This document shows, in pieces, positions 25,674-34,473 of a stretch of 64,000 nt of DNA (the first letter of the stretch is position 1; the number at the start of each line of letters is the position of its first letter). The position numbers were made by a program, and so were the translations under genes. The notes beneath the pieces were generated by a model. The model worked only from the letters and a program-made list of their open reading frames with translations, had not been told where the DNA came from and ran no database searches. Source of the stretch: Polaribacter cellanae. GTDB lineage: Bacteria; Bacteroidota; Bacteroidia; Flavobacteriales; Flavobacteriaceae. The DNA lies in the NCBI RefSeq assembly GCF_017569185.1, contig NZ_CP071869.1, positions 1,292,001 through 1,356,000 of the forward strand, in the 5' to 3' direction.

Positions 25674-26270
25674 CTACCCTTCTTTGTAAGTATCGTACAC
25701 CAATTCTATATTTTTGTAGGTATTTTTAAATGCTTCGACAATTTCTTCATCATTTTTAAAAACAACTTTTGTAATCCCTTCCTCTAATTGAGGTACTAAC
25801 TCTTTACTGTATGCAGAAGTCATTAAAAACCAAAATGTTTCTTTTAGTTTCATTCCATCTTGGAAATAAACGTGATAGGTTGTTAATAGGGGTTTTACAA
25901 TCTTTAAATCGAAAATACCACACTCCTCTTCTACTTCTCTAATAGCAGTTTCTTCTATTTGCTCTCCTTTTTCTATTCTTCCTTTTGGCAAATCCCAAAC
26001 ACCATTTCTAAAAATAAATAAAACTTCTTTTTTATCATTCAACACCAAACCACCAGCTGCAGTAACTATTTTAAAACTATGTAGAAACTCTTGCCATCCT
26101 TTTTCTAAATCTGGCGTATATAAATTTACCCCTTTTATATTCCTATTTCTTAATTTATGTACGATTTCGTCGGAAACAGTATTCCTAAGAATATGAATGG
26201 GAAAATTATTTTCTTTTTTTTGAGAAGATGTAATAATTATTGGTTTATCATTTACAAAAACTTTATACAT
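25674..26270 (-). CDS. NUDIX hydrolase
   Basis: From the ATG at 26270 the protein has 198 residues. A Nudix box is visible as GRIEKGEQIEETAIREVEEE with the G-x5-E-x7-REVEEE pattern. The N-terminal about 65 residues are a separate small domain, common in Bacteroidetes members that sit next to pyrE. The family hydrolyses nucleoside diphosphates linked to another group; substrate unknown. A longer frame upstream (to 26366) overlaps pyrE and is not used. The gene is divergent from pyrE with only 7 bp between start codons. Confidence 0.9.
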   Translation of the reverse strand: MYKVFVNDKPIIITSSQKKENNFPIHILRNTVSDEIVHKLRNRNIKGVNLYTPDLEKGWQEFLHSFKIVTAAGGLVLNDKKEVLFIFRNGVWDLPKGRIEKGEQIEETAIREVEEECGIFDLKIVKPLLTTYHVYFQDGMKLKETFWFLMTSAYSKELVPQLEEGITKVVFKNDEEIVEAFKNTYKNIELVYDTYKEG

Positions 26271-26273
26271 TTG
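26266..26273 (+). promoter_or_regulatory. pyrE -7 element TACATTTG
   Basis: TACATTTG matches TAnnTTTG and ends only 4 nt before the pyrE ATG, with a TTG at 26240-26242. The expected transcription start falls on or next to the start codon, so the message may be leaderless. The element overlaps the NUDIX start codon. Confidence 0.45.
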
Positions 26274-26277
26274 CGCT

Positions 26278-26919
26278 ATGATTTTAAACAAAGATACAGC
26301 AAAAAAAACAGCCGAGCTTTTGTTACAAGTAAAAGCAATAAAACTGAGCCCTAAAACACCATTCAATTGGGCTTCTGGCTGGAAATCGCCAATTTATTGC
26401 GATAACAGAGTAACGCTTTCCTACCCTCCAGTTCGTATTTTCTTAAAAGAAGAAATTGCTAAGATTGTAGAACAGGATTATGGAAAACCTGATGTTATTG
26501 CAGGTGTTGCTACAGGAGCAATTGCAATAGGAATTTTGGTTGCCCAAGAATTAGGTGTTCCATTTATTTATGTGAGACCAGAGCCTAAAAAACATGGTCG
26601 TAAAAACCAAATTGAAGGACATTTAGAAAGTGGACAAAATGTGGTTGTTATCGAAGATTTAATTAGCACAGGAAACAGTAGTTTAAATGCAGTTGCTGCT
26701 TTAAAAGAAGCTGGTGCAGTTGTAAAAGGAATGGTTGCCATTTTTTCTTATGGTTTTGAGGTTGCTGATAAAAATTTTAAAGAGAAAAATGTACATTTAT
26801 CTACTTTAAGTAATTACGAAAACTTATTAGAACAAGCATTAGACAGTAATTACATTTCTGATAAAGAACTAATTACATTACACGAATGGAGAAAAAACCC
26901 AAATGAGTGGAACCAATAA
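26278..26919 (+). CDS. pyrE: Orotate phosphoribosyltransferase
   Basis: The 213-residue enzyme converts orotate and PRPP to orotidine monophosphate in pyrimidine synthesis. The PRPP-binding loop reads VVVIEDLISTGNSS (about residues 122-135). The flexible catalytic loop has YVRPEPKKHGRKNQIEG (about 98-114). The SRPBCC gene follows 10 bp after the stop. Confidence 0.95.
   Translation: MILNKDTAKKTAELLLQVKAIKLSPKTPFNWASGWKSPIYCDNRVTLSYPPVRIFLKEEIAKIVEQDYGKPDVIAGVATGAIAIGILVAQELGVPFIYVRPEPKKHGRKNQIEGHLESGQNVVVIEDLISTGNSSLNAVAALKEAGAVVKGMVAIFSYGFEVADKNFKEKNVHLSTLSNYENLLEQALDSNYISDKELITLHEWRKNPNEWNQ
26289..26296 (-). promoter_or_regulatory. NUDIX gene -7 element TATCTTTG inside the pyrE coding start
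   Basis: The minus strand reads TATCTTTG, matching TAnnTTTG, 18 nt before the NUDIX ATG and within codons 4-7 of pyrE. The two divergent promoters therefore interlock over about 30 bp. Confidence 0.4.
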
Positions 26920-26929
26920 AATAAGAAAG

Positions 26930-27319
26930 ATGAATATTGACGGAAATACAGTAATTGTAGAAAAATCGGCAGAAGAGGTTTTTAATTTTTTTAGCAAATT
27001 AGAGAATTTTAAAGAAATTATGCCAGAAAACATTAATAAATTTGAGGTCGATGGCGAATCTTTTATTTTTGGGTTGCCTGGAATGCCAGAAATTAGATTG
27101 GTACTGAAAGAAAAAACACCATATTCTAATATTACTTTAGGTGCCGCAAGTAGTAAATTGCCTTTTACTTTAGCAGCAGATATGCAAGAAATTGCAAAAA
27201 ACAAAACTGAAGTAAAACTTACGTTTGAAGGAGATTTTAACCCTATGATGGCAATGATGATTAAAAAACCATTAACGAAGTTTGTAGATACATTATCGGA
27301 AAATATTGGTAAACTTTAA
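26930..27319 (+). CDS. SRPBCC (START-like) family protein
   Basis: From the ATG at 26930 the protein has 129 residues, with the SRPBCC pattern: an N-terminal strand (VIVEKSAEEVFNFFSKLENF), the proline-containing loop MPENINKF, and the amphipathic C-terminal helix (MMAMMIKKPLTKFVDTLSENI). These proteins form a hydrophobic pocket for lipids or other ligands. An upstream ATG at 26903 lies inside pyrE and is less likely. It is probably co-transcribed with pyrE. Its end overlaps the convergent birA by 4 bp. Ligand unknown. Confidence 0.82.
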   Translation: MNIDGNTVIVEKSAEEVFNFFSKLENFKEIMPENINKFEVDGESFIFGLPGMPEIRLVLKEKTPYSNITLGAASSKLPFTLAADMQEIAKNKTEVKLTFEGDFNPMMAMMIKKPLTKFVDTLSENIGKL

Positions 27320-28047
27320 GCAAAAGACACTTCTTTAATTCCGAATTCTCTAATGGTTTCGTCTTCCAACTTAATTTGAAGCAAACCATCCTTAGAAATT
27401 CCAGAAATAAACCCCATAAATAAAACACCTTTACTATCTTTATACATAGCTGGGGTGTTTTTTTTATGCAACACTTTTAAATATTCTCCTTCGAGTTGTT
27501 CGAACTGTTTATTCTCTAATTGATTAATTCTTTCTTTTAATTTAGATACAATCACTTTTAACAACGCATCTAAATCGTAGTTTTTTTGAGTTAATAATTT
27601 TAAAGAACTTACTTTATATATTGCCTCAGAAAAATTAGTTTGGTTCACATTTAAACCAATTCCTACTACAGAATGTCTAATTTTATCTTTTTGAATGCTA
27701 TTTTCTACTAAAATTCCACATATTTTTTTATTTCCTGACAGAATGTCGTTTGGCCATTTTATAGAAATCTGTAAATTTGTTGCTTCTTTTACAGCTCCAT
27801 AAACAGCCAAAGAAACTGCAAAAAGTAAGTTTTTTTTATGTTGAATTTTAAAGTTTTTAAAAGAAATATACACACTAAAAGTAAGGTTCTTAAAGGGTTC
27901 AGACAACCAAACACTATCTTGCTGCCCTCTACCATTTACTTGGCTTTCTGCAACAACCACTGTGAAATTTTCGACCACAGAATCTGTAACCATTTCCTTC
28001 AAAAAAGAATTGGTAGAATCAATGGCATTAAGTTTGATTATTTTCAA
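27316..28047 (-). CDS. birA: Biotin--[acetyl-CoA-carboxylase] ligase
   Basis: The 243-residue protein is a catalytic-only biotin protein ligase without an N-terminal DNA-binding domain, so it should not act as a repressor. Motifs: IDSTNSFLKE, GRGQQDSVWLSEPFKNL (the GRGRxGRxW biotinyl-AMP loop in Bacteroidetes form), SIKWPNDI with the lysine contacting biotin, and GIGLNVNQT. It attaches biotin to the carboxylase carrier protein. Divergent from rsfS. Confidence 0.93.
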   Translation of the reverse strand: MKIIKLNAIDSTNSFLKEMVTDSVVENFTVVVAESQVNGRGQQDSVWLSEPFKNLTFSVYISFKNFKIQHKKNLLFAVSLAVYGAVKEATNLQISIKWPNDILSGNKKICGILVENSIQKDKIRHSVVGIGLNVNQTNFSEAIYKVSSLKLLTQKNYDLDALLKVIVSKLKERINQLENKQFEQLEGEYLKVLHKKNTPAMYKDSKGVLFMGFISGISKDGLLQIKLEDETIREFGIKEVSFA

Positions 28048-28104
28048 CTGTTAAATAATGTGTAAACTAGTTCAATATTACACAAAATACTCGCAAAAAA
28101 ATAA

Positions 28105-28112
28105 TAACTTTG
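28105..28112 (+). promoter_or_regulatory. -7 element TAACTTTG for the rsfS-ftsH operon
   Basis: TAACTTTG fits TAnnTTTG and ends 22 nt before the rsfS ATG. No good TTG -33 was found. It is the only candidate in the divergent gap with birA. Confidence 0.45.
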
Positions 28113-28134
28113 CGATAAATTAGAGAAAAAATTA

Positions 28135-28503
28135 ATGACTAAAAAACATGTAAGCACAGACGATTTAATCGCTGTAATCATTCAAGGTATTGAAGACGTT
28201 AAAGGAGAAAATATTCAATTACTAGACTTACGAGAAATAGAAAATACTGTTTGCGATTATTTTATAATCTGCTCAGGAAATTCTAATACACAAGTAAACG
28301 CAATTTCTGGTTCCGTACAAAAAGTAGTAAGCAAACAACTTAAAGACAAGCCTTGGCATATAGAAGGGCAAGGAAATTCCGAATGGATTTTAATGGATTA
28401 TGTAAATGTTGTGGTGCATGTTTTCCAAAAACATATACGAGAATTTTACGACATAGAAAGCCTTTGGGGTGATGCTAAAATTACCGAGATTAAACCAGCC
28501 TAA
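28135..28503 (+). CDS. rsfS: Ribosomal silencing factor RsfS
   Basis: This 122-residue RsfS/Iojap protein has the conserved core DYFIICSGNSNTQV and the late stretch PWHIEGQGNSEWILMDYVNVVVHVF. It binds L14 on the large ribosomal subunit and blocks joining of the subunits during starvation. It is the first gene of a long co-directional run; ftsH begins 32 bp later. Confidence 0.95.
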   Translation: MTKKHVSTDDLIAVIIQGIEDVKGENIQLLDLREIENTVCDYFIICSGNSNTQVNAISGSVQKVVSKQLKDKPWHIEGQGNSEWILMDYVNVVVHVFQKHIREFYDIESLWGDAKITEIKPA

Positions 28504-28535
28504 ACAATATTCAAAAAAAATATTATTAATTAAAG

Positions 28536-30524
28536 ATGAAAGATTCTAATAAAGATAACAATACTAACAACAATACGCCTAAATTTAAATTTAACATGTA
28601 TTGGATTTATGGCGGAATATTTCTACTGTTAATTGGTTTTCAATTTTTTAGTAGTGGAGATTTAGCTACTAAAAGCATTTCAAAAAACGAATTTAACGAA
28701 GTTCTAAAAGAAAACGATATCTCTAAAATTGTTGTAGTAAATAAAAACATCGCACATATTTACATAAAAAAAGAAGCTTTAAAGAAACCTAAATATCAAA
28801 AATTGGTAAACTCTGCTTTTTATAGAGATGGAGCTTCTTTGTACGAATACAATTTTGGTGATTTACAAAATTTCGAAAATCATTTAGAAGAAGTTAAAAA
28901 AGAACAAGGTTTAGATTACGATTTAAAAAACGAAAGCAGAACAAGTATGTTCGATACACTCATTGGTTTTTTACCGTTTATTATTCTTATTGCTGTTTGG
29001 TTATTTTTTATGCGAAGAATGTCTGGTGGAGCCGCAGGTTCTGGTGGTGGAGGACAAATTTTTAACATCGGAAAATCGAAAGCAAAATTATTCGATAAAG
29101 ATACCAAAGTTAAAACCACATTCGAAAACGTTGCTGGCTTAGAAGGTGCAAAAGAAGAAGTGCAAGAAATTGTAGACTTCTTAAAAAACCCAGAAAGATA
29201 TACTTCTTTAGGAGGTAAAATTCCAAAAGGAGCGTTATTAGTAGGACCTCCAGGAACAGGTAAAACCTTATTAGCAAAAGCAGTTGCAGGTGAAGCTGGT
29301 GTTCCTTTTTTCTCTTTATCAGGATCAGATTTTGTAGAAATGTTTGTAGGTGTTGGTGCTTCTAGAGTTAGAGATTTATTTAAACAAGCGGCTCAAAAAT
29401 CGCCTTCCATTATTTTTATTGATGAGATTGACGCCATTGGACGTGCTCGTGGAAAAAATAGTATGACTGGTGGTAATGACGAACGCGAAAACACGCTGAA
29501 TCAATTATTAACAGAAATGGACGGTTTTGGAACCGATACAAATGTAATTGTAATTGCAGCTACCAATAGAGCAGATGTTTTAGACAGTGCTTTAATGCGT
29601 GCAGGACGTTTTGATAGACAAATTTATGTAGATCTTCCAAACATTAACGAACGTAAAGAAATTTTCGAAGTGCACATTAAGCCTTTAAAATTGGCAGATG
29701 ATGTAAATGTAGAGTTTTTAGCACAACAAACTCCAGGATTTTCTGGTGCAGATATTGCAAACATGTGTAATGAGTCTGCTTTAATTGCAGCGAGAAATGG
29801 AAAGAAGGCAATTCATCATCAAGATTTTTTAGATGCTGTAGATAGAATTGTTGGTGGTTTAGAAAAGAAAAATAAAGTAATTACACCAAAAGAGAAGAAA
29901 GTAATTGCGTATCACGAAGCTGGTCATGCAACTGTAAGTTGGATGCTAGAACACGCTGCTCCTTTGGTAAAAGTTACCATTGTTCCAAGAGGCCAGTCTT
30001 TAGGTGCAGCTTGGTATTTACCAGCAGAAAGAATGATTGTTCAAACAGAACAAATGCTAGACGAAATGTGTGCTACTTTAGGTGGTAGAGCCGCAGAAAA
30101 AATTATTTTTAATAAAATTTCTACAGGAGCTTTAAGTGATTTAGAAAAAGTAACCAAACAAGCAAGAGCCATGGTTACTGTATATGGTTTAAATGACGAA
30201 GTTGGTAATATTACCTATTACGATTCTTCTGGAAACGATGCATTTGTAAAACCTTATAGCGATGATACTGCAAAAAAAATAGATGCAGAAATATCTAAGA
30301 TGATCGAAGCCCAATATATAAGAGCAATCGAATTATTAACTAAGAATAAAGAAAAATTAACGACATTAGCAGAATTACTTTTAGAAAAAGAAGTAATTTT
30401 TAAAGACGATTTATTAAAAATATTCGGAAAAAGACCCTTCGAAGCATTAGACGTAGAAGTAAAAATTGAAGAAAAAGTTAAAGAAGAAGCAACTACTCCT
30501 CCAGTAGATAAAACTTTAGAGTAA
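28536..30524 (+). CDS. ftsH: ATP-dependent zinc metalloprotease FtsH
   Basis: 662 residues: two N-terminal membrane helices flanking a periplasmic domain, then an AAA+ module with Walker A GPPGTGKT (237-244), Walker [11 protein letters not shown] and second region of homology ([12 protein letters not shown]), then the M41 protease with HEAGH (His460, Glu461, His464). It unfolds and degrades misassembled membrane proteins and some soluble regulators. Length and order are standard. Gap to the LUD gene is 22 bp. Confidence 0.96.
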   Translation: MKDSNKDNNTNNNTPKFKFNMYWIYGGIFLLLIGFQFFSSGDLATKSISKNEFNEVLKENDISKIVVVNKNIAHIYIKKEALKKPKYQKLVNSAFYRDGASLYEYNFGDLQNFENHLEEVKKEQGLDYDLKNESRTSMFDTLIGFLPFIILIAVWLFFMRRMSGGAAGSGGGGQIFNIGKSKAKLFDKDTKVKTTFENVAGLEGAKEEVQEIVDFLKNPERYTSLGGKIPKGALLVGPPGTGKTLLAKAVAGEAGVPFFSLSGSDFVEMFVGVGASRVRDLFKQAAQKSPSIIFIDEIDAIGRARGKNSMTGGNDERENTLNQLLTEMDGFGTDTNVIVIAATNRADVLDSALMRAGRFDRQIYVDLPNINERKEIFEVHIKPLKLADDVNVEFLAQQTPGFSGADIANMCNESALIAARNGKKAIHHQDFLDAVDRIVGGLEKKNKVITPKEKKVIAYHEAGHATVSWMLEHAAPLVKVTIVPRGQSLGAAWYLPAERMIVQTEQMLDEMCATLGGRAAEKIIFNKISTGALSDLEKVTKQARAMVTVYGLNDEVGNITYYDSSGNDAFVKPYSDDTAKKIDAEISKMIEAQYIRAIELLTKNKEKLTTLAELLLEKEVIFKDDLLKIFGKRPFEALDVEVKIEEKVKEEATTPPVDKTLE

Positions 30525-30546
30525 TTAAAACTCTTTAATTTAAAGA

Positions 30547-31131
30547 ATGAATTTTTTAAAGAAACTATTAAACATTCCTGTAAAAGAGGATAAAGAGATT
30601 CAAAAACAAGAGGTCGATTTATCTTTAGATGACCTTTTTGTGCATAATTTTATAGAAAAAGGTGGTAAATTTCTTTACTGCCTAAAAAAAGAAGAAATTT
30701 CTGAAAGTTTAGAAAAAGTTTTATTAGAAAATAACTGGAATGAATTGTTACTTTTAGACAACACTGCTAGCAGTCTTATAAAAAATAAAACTGTAAATAC
30801 CATCTCTAAGTTTAATAATACTACACCTGTTTTTACAACTTGCGAGCATTTAATTGCAGATAATGGAGACATTCTTTTTTCTTCCAATCAGCTAAAAAGC
30901 ACCAAATTATCTGAACTCTCAAAAAACTTTATCGTGTACGCTACAACTAGCCAACTAGTTAAAGATACTGGCCAAGGTTTAACTGGTATTAAAACAAACA
31001 GTAAAGACTCATTACCAACCAATATATCTTCCATAAAAAATTATAATATTAATAATAATGATGATAATTTTTTAAACTATGGTAACAGTAACTCAAAAAA
31101 CTTATATTTGCTCTTATTAGAAGATTTATAA
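30547..31131 (+). CDS. LUD-domain (LutC/YkgG-like) protein
   Basis: The 194-residue protein ends with FVIYATTSQLVKDTGQGLTG and a PTNISSIKNY segment, as in LUD-domain proteins of Bacteroidetes found between ftsH and cdsA. LutC-type proteins belong to lactate oxidation, but this stand-alone version lacks lutA/lutB neighbours, so that role should not be assumed. The first gene after ftsH and 1 bp before cdsA, it is clearly part of the operon. Function unknown. Confidence 0.75.
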   Translation: MNFLKKLLNIPVKEDKEIQKQEVDLSLDDLFVHNFIEKGGKFLYCLKKEEISESLEKVLLENNWNELLLLDNTASSLIKNKTVNTISKFNNTTPVFTTCEHLIADNGDILFSSNQLKSTKLSELSKNFIVYATTSQLVKDTGQGLTGIKTNSKDSLPTNISSIKNYNINNNDDNFLNYGNSNSKNLYLLLLEDL

Positions 31132-31132
31132 T

Positions 31133-31927
31133 ATGCGCAACCTTTTAAGAAGGAGTCTTTCTGGAATTATTTACGTTTTAATATTTGTAGCTGCAATTCT
31201 TTTTTCAAAAGAATCTTATATTACACTTATATCTATATTTGGGGTTTTGTGTATTTGGGAATTTTCTAAAATGATTAAAAATAAAAATGTAATTCCTTAT
31301 ATTTTTTTCGGACTTACACTTTTTTTGATGCTTAAAAGACCTTTTAGTTATGCTATTACAGGAATTTTAATCATAAATATTTTATCTTCTATCTATTTAA
31401 TTTATCAACTATTCGCAAAAAAGGAAATTACTTTTGCGAACGATAGATCTAAATTAGGTTTTACCATTAGATATCCTATATTTTCTATCTGCTTTTTAGT
31501 TTTACTCCCATTTTATAACCAAAGTTATTCTCCTTATTTAATGATTTCGATACTCGTTCTTATTTGGGTGAATGATAGTTTTGCTTTTTTGGTAGGAAAA
31601 AATGTAGGTCGCAGAAAACTATTTGTATCGGTTTCTCCCAAAAAAACACAAGAAGGTTTTATTGGAGGTCTTGTTTTCTCTATGATTACAGCCTATGTAA
31701 TAAGCCGAATTAATACCGATTTTACATTTTTAAACTGGTTGATAATCGCAATAATTGTATCTATAATTGGTACTATTGGCGATTTAATAGAATCGAAATT
31801 AAAAAGACAAGCCAATATAAAAGACAGTGGAAATATTATGCCTGGTCATGGAGGAATTTTAGACAGGCTAGATAGTTTGTTGTTTGCTGCTCCGTTTGTA
31901 TATTTGTATATTAATTATATAATTTAA
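31133..31927 (+). CDS. cdsA: Phosphatidate cytidylyltransferase
   Basis: The 264-residue integral membrane enzyme makes CDP-diacylglycerol from phosphatidate and CTP. The CDS family signature lies near the C-terminus: a GDLIESKLKR segment, then KDSG, then MPGHGGILDRLDS. About eight hydrophobic segments precede it. psd, which acts later in the same phospholipid pathway, starts 3 bp after its stop. Confidence 0.94.
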   Translation: MRNLLRRSLSGIIYVLIFVAAILFSKESYITLISIFGVLCIWEFSKMIKNKNVIPYIFFGLTLFLMLKRPFSYAITGILIINILSSIYLIYQLFAKKEITFANDRSKLGFTIRYPIFSICFLVLLPFYNQSYSPYLMISILVLIWVNDSFAFLVGKNVGRRKLFVSVSPKKTQEGFIGGLVFSMITAYVISRINTDFTFLNWLIIAIIVSIIGTIGDLIESKLKRQANIKDSGNIMPGHGGILDRLDSLLFAAPFVYLYINYII

Positions 31928-31930
31928 CTT

Positions 31931-32587
31931 ATGATTCGTTTCCATAAAGAAGGTTACAAAATAATTGTTATTGCTTTTATTATTGCCATTACTGGTATTT
32001 TAATGGCAGAAAAGTTACTAGAAACAAATTGGATTATTAAATCCATTCAGGTTTTTATCATTTTCTTTTTGGTGGTAATTCTTCAATTTTTTAGAAATCC
32101 AAAAAGACTTACCAATTTAGATGAAGCCACTATTGTAGCTCCTGTAGATGGAAAAGTAGTGGTAATTGAAGAAGTAGAAGAACCAGAATATTTTAAAGAT
32201 AAAAGATTACAAGTTTCTATTTTTATGTCTCCAATTAATGTGCACGTAACAAGGTATGCTATGAGTGGAGTTGTAAAATATAGCAAATATCATCCAGGAA
32301 AATACTTGGTTGCTTGGCACCCAAAAGCATCTACAGAAAACGAAAGAACAACAATCGTATTAGAGAATGCTACTTTTGGAGAAATTTTATATAGACAAAT
32401 TGCAGGTGCTTTGGCAAAAAGAATTGTAAATTATGCCAAAGAAGGTGAAGAAATTGTACAAGGTACAGATGCTGGGTTTATAAAATTTGGTTCTAGAGTA
32501 GATTTATTTTTACCAATAGGAACCACATTAAATGTAAAACTCGGAGACAAAGTAAAAGGTGGAACACAAGTGATTGCCCAGAAATAA
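31931..32587 (+). CDS. psd: Phosphatidylserine decarboxylase (short, pyruvoyl type)
   Basis: The 218-residue protein has two N-terminal membrane segments and the short PSD-A type core. Self-cleavage at Gly187-Ser188 in KFGSRVDLF would give the pyruvoyl cofactor on the small alpha chain. It decarboxylates phosphatidylserine to phosphatidylethanolamine, the main lipid of this group. The gene is packed between cdsA and the ACBP gene with almost no spacing. Confidence 0.94.
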   Translation: MIRFHKEGYKIIVIAFIIAITGILMAEKLLETNWIIKSIQVFIIFFLVVILQFFRNPKRLTNLDEATIVAPVDGKVVVIEEVEEPEYFKDKRLQVSIFMSPINVHVTRYAMSGVVKYSKYHPGKYLVAWHPKASTENERTTIVLENATFGEILYRQIAGALAKRIVNYAKEGEEIVQGTDAGFIKFGSRVDLFLPIGTTLNVKLGDKVKGGTQVIAQK

Positions 32588-32854
32588 ATGAATACCAATT
32601 TAGACATCGAATTTTCTGAAGCATTTGACAAAATGTCTCAATTAAAAGAAGCACTTGCTCCAGATATTATGCTAAAATTTTATGCCTATTACAAACAAGC
32701 GAATTACGGAAGCACTTTTACATTTAATAACGAACTTGATGTTAGAAATGCCTTTAAAGCAAATGCCTGGATGCAATTAAAAGACATGTCTCCAGACCAA
32801 GCAAAACAAGAATATATAAATTTAGCAAACTCAATTCTTAATAGAAAAAAATAA
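32588..32854 (+). CDS. Acyl-CoA-binding protein
   Basis: The 88-residue four-helix ACBP fold shows the classic signature FYAYYKQANYG (about residues 29-39) and the AWMQLKDMSPDQAKQEYI helix. It holds long-chain acyl-CoA in the cytosol. Located directly behind psd with no gap (its ATG follows the psd stop codon), it probably serves lipid synthesis encoded in the same operon. Confidence 0.93.
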   Translation: MNTNLDIEFSEAFDKMSQLKEALAPDIMLKFYAYYKQANYGSTFTFNNELDVRNAFKANAWMQLKDMSPDQAKQEYINLANSILNRKK

Positions 32855-32859
32855 AACTC

Positions 32860-33483
32860 ATGAAAAATACAGCTTACATTATTTTAATATTTGTACTTTC
32901 TTTAAACTTTACAGCTTGTAAATCAGAAAAGAAAACCAACACAAAAGAAACATCAACAGCTAAAAAAAGCTCTGCAGTATTCTCTCTAAAAGAGGCTACA
33001 AACGAGGTTAACTTTACTGCCTATAAAACTTCAGAAAAAGTACCTGTTACAGGACAGTTTAAAACTGTAAATATTACTTCTGGTGGTCTAGGAAACACGA
33101 TTAAAGAAGCGATAAACAATACAGAATTTTCAATTCCTGTAAGTAGTATTTTTACAAAAGATTCTAGTAGAGATTACAAAATTAAAAAATTCTTTTTTGG
33201 TGTAATGGATCAAACAAAATTATTGTCTGGTAAATTAGTTATTGAAAATGATTCTATTGGATATGCAAACATAAAAATGAACGGAGTTACAGAAAAGGTT
33301 CCTTTTACATATACAATTACAAACAAGACATTTGCAATGAAAGCAAATATGGATGTTACCAATTGGAATGCGACAAAGGCTCTTGCTTCTTTAAATAAAA
33401 TTTGCGAAGCTTTACACACAGGTTCGGATGGAGTATCTAAAACTTGGAGCGATGTTGCATTAAATATTACATCAGAATTTTAA
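32860..33483 (+). CDS. YceI-family lipoprotein
   Basis: The 207-residue protein has a lipoprotein signal (NFTACKSE, Cys20). A YceI lipocalin-like beta barrel follows: VFSLKEATNEVNFTAYKT, then PVTGQF, and further strands up to the late KTWSDVALNI. YceI domains hold isoprenoid or other lipids; ligand here unknown. It is the last gene of the operon, with the terminator at 33505 only 22 bp downstream. Confidence 0.85.
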   Translation: MKNTAYIILIFVLSLNFTACKSEKKTNTKETSTAKKSSAVFSLKEATNEVNFTAYKTSEKVPVTGQFKTVNITSGGLGNTIKEAINNTEFSIPVSSIFTKDSSRDYKIKKFFFGVMDQTKLLSGKLVIENDSIGYANIKMNGVTEKVPFTYTITNKTFAMKANMDVTNWNATKALASLNKICEALHTGSDGVSKTWSDVALNITSEF

Positions 33484-33504
33484 ACTTTTATCCTAATCAT
33501 ATAC

Positions 33505-33534
33505 AAAGGCTGTCTTAATGGATAGCCTTTTTTT
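33505..33534 (+). terminator. Rho-independent terminator of the rsfS-to-YceI operon
   Basis: AAAGGCTGTC pairs with GATAGCCTTT (one G-U pair) around loop TTAATG, followed by T4. It also overlaps the approach to the end of the convergent epimerase gene. Confidence 0.85.
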
Positions 33535-33535
33535 G

Positions 33536-34411
33536 CTACAAACTTTCCAACGCACTTTTAAGTTTTGGGTGGGTAAAAACAAAACCTTCTTTGTTTACTT
33601 TTTCTGAAGACAACCTACTTCCCTCTAAAAGAATAATTGCCAATTCTCCGAAAAATAATTTCAATAAAAAACTAGGTACTGCAATTGGTAAATAAGGTCG
33701 TTTAATAGATTTTGCCAAAATTTTCGAAAATGTTTTACTAGTATGAAATTCTGGAGCAACTGCATTAAAAGTTCCAAAGAAATCTTCTTCAACAGCTTTT
33801 ATATATAAGTTACATAAGTCGTTAATATAAATCCAAGACATATACTGTTCTCCAGAGCCTAATGGAGAAATAATAGGTGTTTTCATTCTATCTAATGCTC
33901 CACCTTTATCTGAAAGTACAACTCCAGTTCTAAGGACAGTTACAGGGATATTTAATTCTTTAAATTGGTTTGCAGCATCTTCCCACTTCTTACACACTTC
34001 TCCTAGAAAATCATCTCCAACAGCATCTGTTTCTTTAAAAATTTTATCGGTAGTTTTGGCTCCATAATAATTGCTTCCAGATGCAGATATAAAACCTTTT
34101 AAAGGAATTTCTAATTCCTTCACTTTATTAAAAATTAGATTTGCTGTATCTACTCTACTATCTATAATTATTTTTTTTCTTTCGTCTGTCCAACGCTTAT
34201 CTGCAATTCCTGCTCCTGCTAAATGGATGATATAGTCGATGTTATCCAACGCTTTTTCATCTATATAATTTTTAGAAATGTTCCATTTAAACTCATTTTT
34301 ATTTTCGGGACTTCTACTTAATATACGAACTGTATGTTTTTTTTCTATGAATAGTTCTGTGAGTTTAGACCCCACCAAACCTGTACCTCCTGTAATTAAA
34401 ATTTTCGCCAT
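33536..34411 (-). CDS. TIGR01777 family NAD(P)-dependent epimerase (SDR39U1-like)
   Basis: The 291-residue extended SDR protein has the N-terminal dinucleotide motif ITGGTGLVGSKL (residues 5-16), an HLAGAGIADKRW segment, the SASGSNYYG active-site area and a C-terminal DUF1731-type tail ending with HPKLKSALESL. Substrate is unknown for this subfamily. It sits between two terminators, so it is likely a single-gene unit. Confidence 0.9.
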   Translation of the reverse strand: MAKILITGGTGLVGSKLTELFIEKKHTVRILSRSPENKNEFKWNISKNYIDEKALDNIDYIIHLAGAGIADKRWTDERKKIIIDSRVDTANLIFNKVKELEIPLKGFISASGSNYYGAKTTDKIFKETDAVGDDFLGEVCKKWEDAANQFKELNIPVTVLRTGVVLSDKGGALDRMKTPIISPLGSGEQYMSWIYINDLCNLYIKAVEEDFFGTFNAVAPEFHTSKTFSKILAKSIKRPYLPIAVPSFLLKLFFGELAIILLEGSRLSSEKVNKEGFVFTHPKLKSALESL

Positions 34412-34421
34412 GGGTAAAGAT

Positions 34422-34451
34422 AAAAAAACCGCAATCGAAAAGATTGCGGTT
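34422..34451 (-). terminator. Terminator of the metalloprotease gene
   Basis: On the minus strand AACCGCAATC-TTTTC-GATTGCGGTT has a perfect 10-bp stem followed by T5. It lies 22 bp after the protease stop at 34474. Confidence 0.88.
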
Positions 34452-34473
34452 CCAATAAAAAATCTTTATGAGA

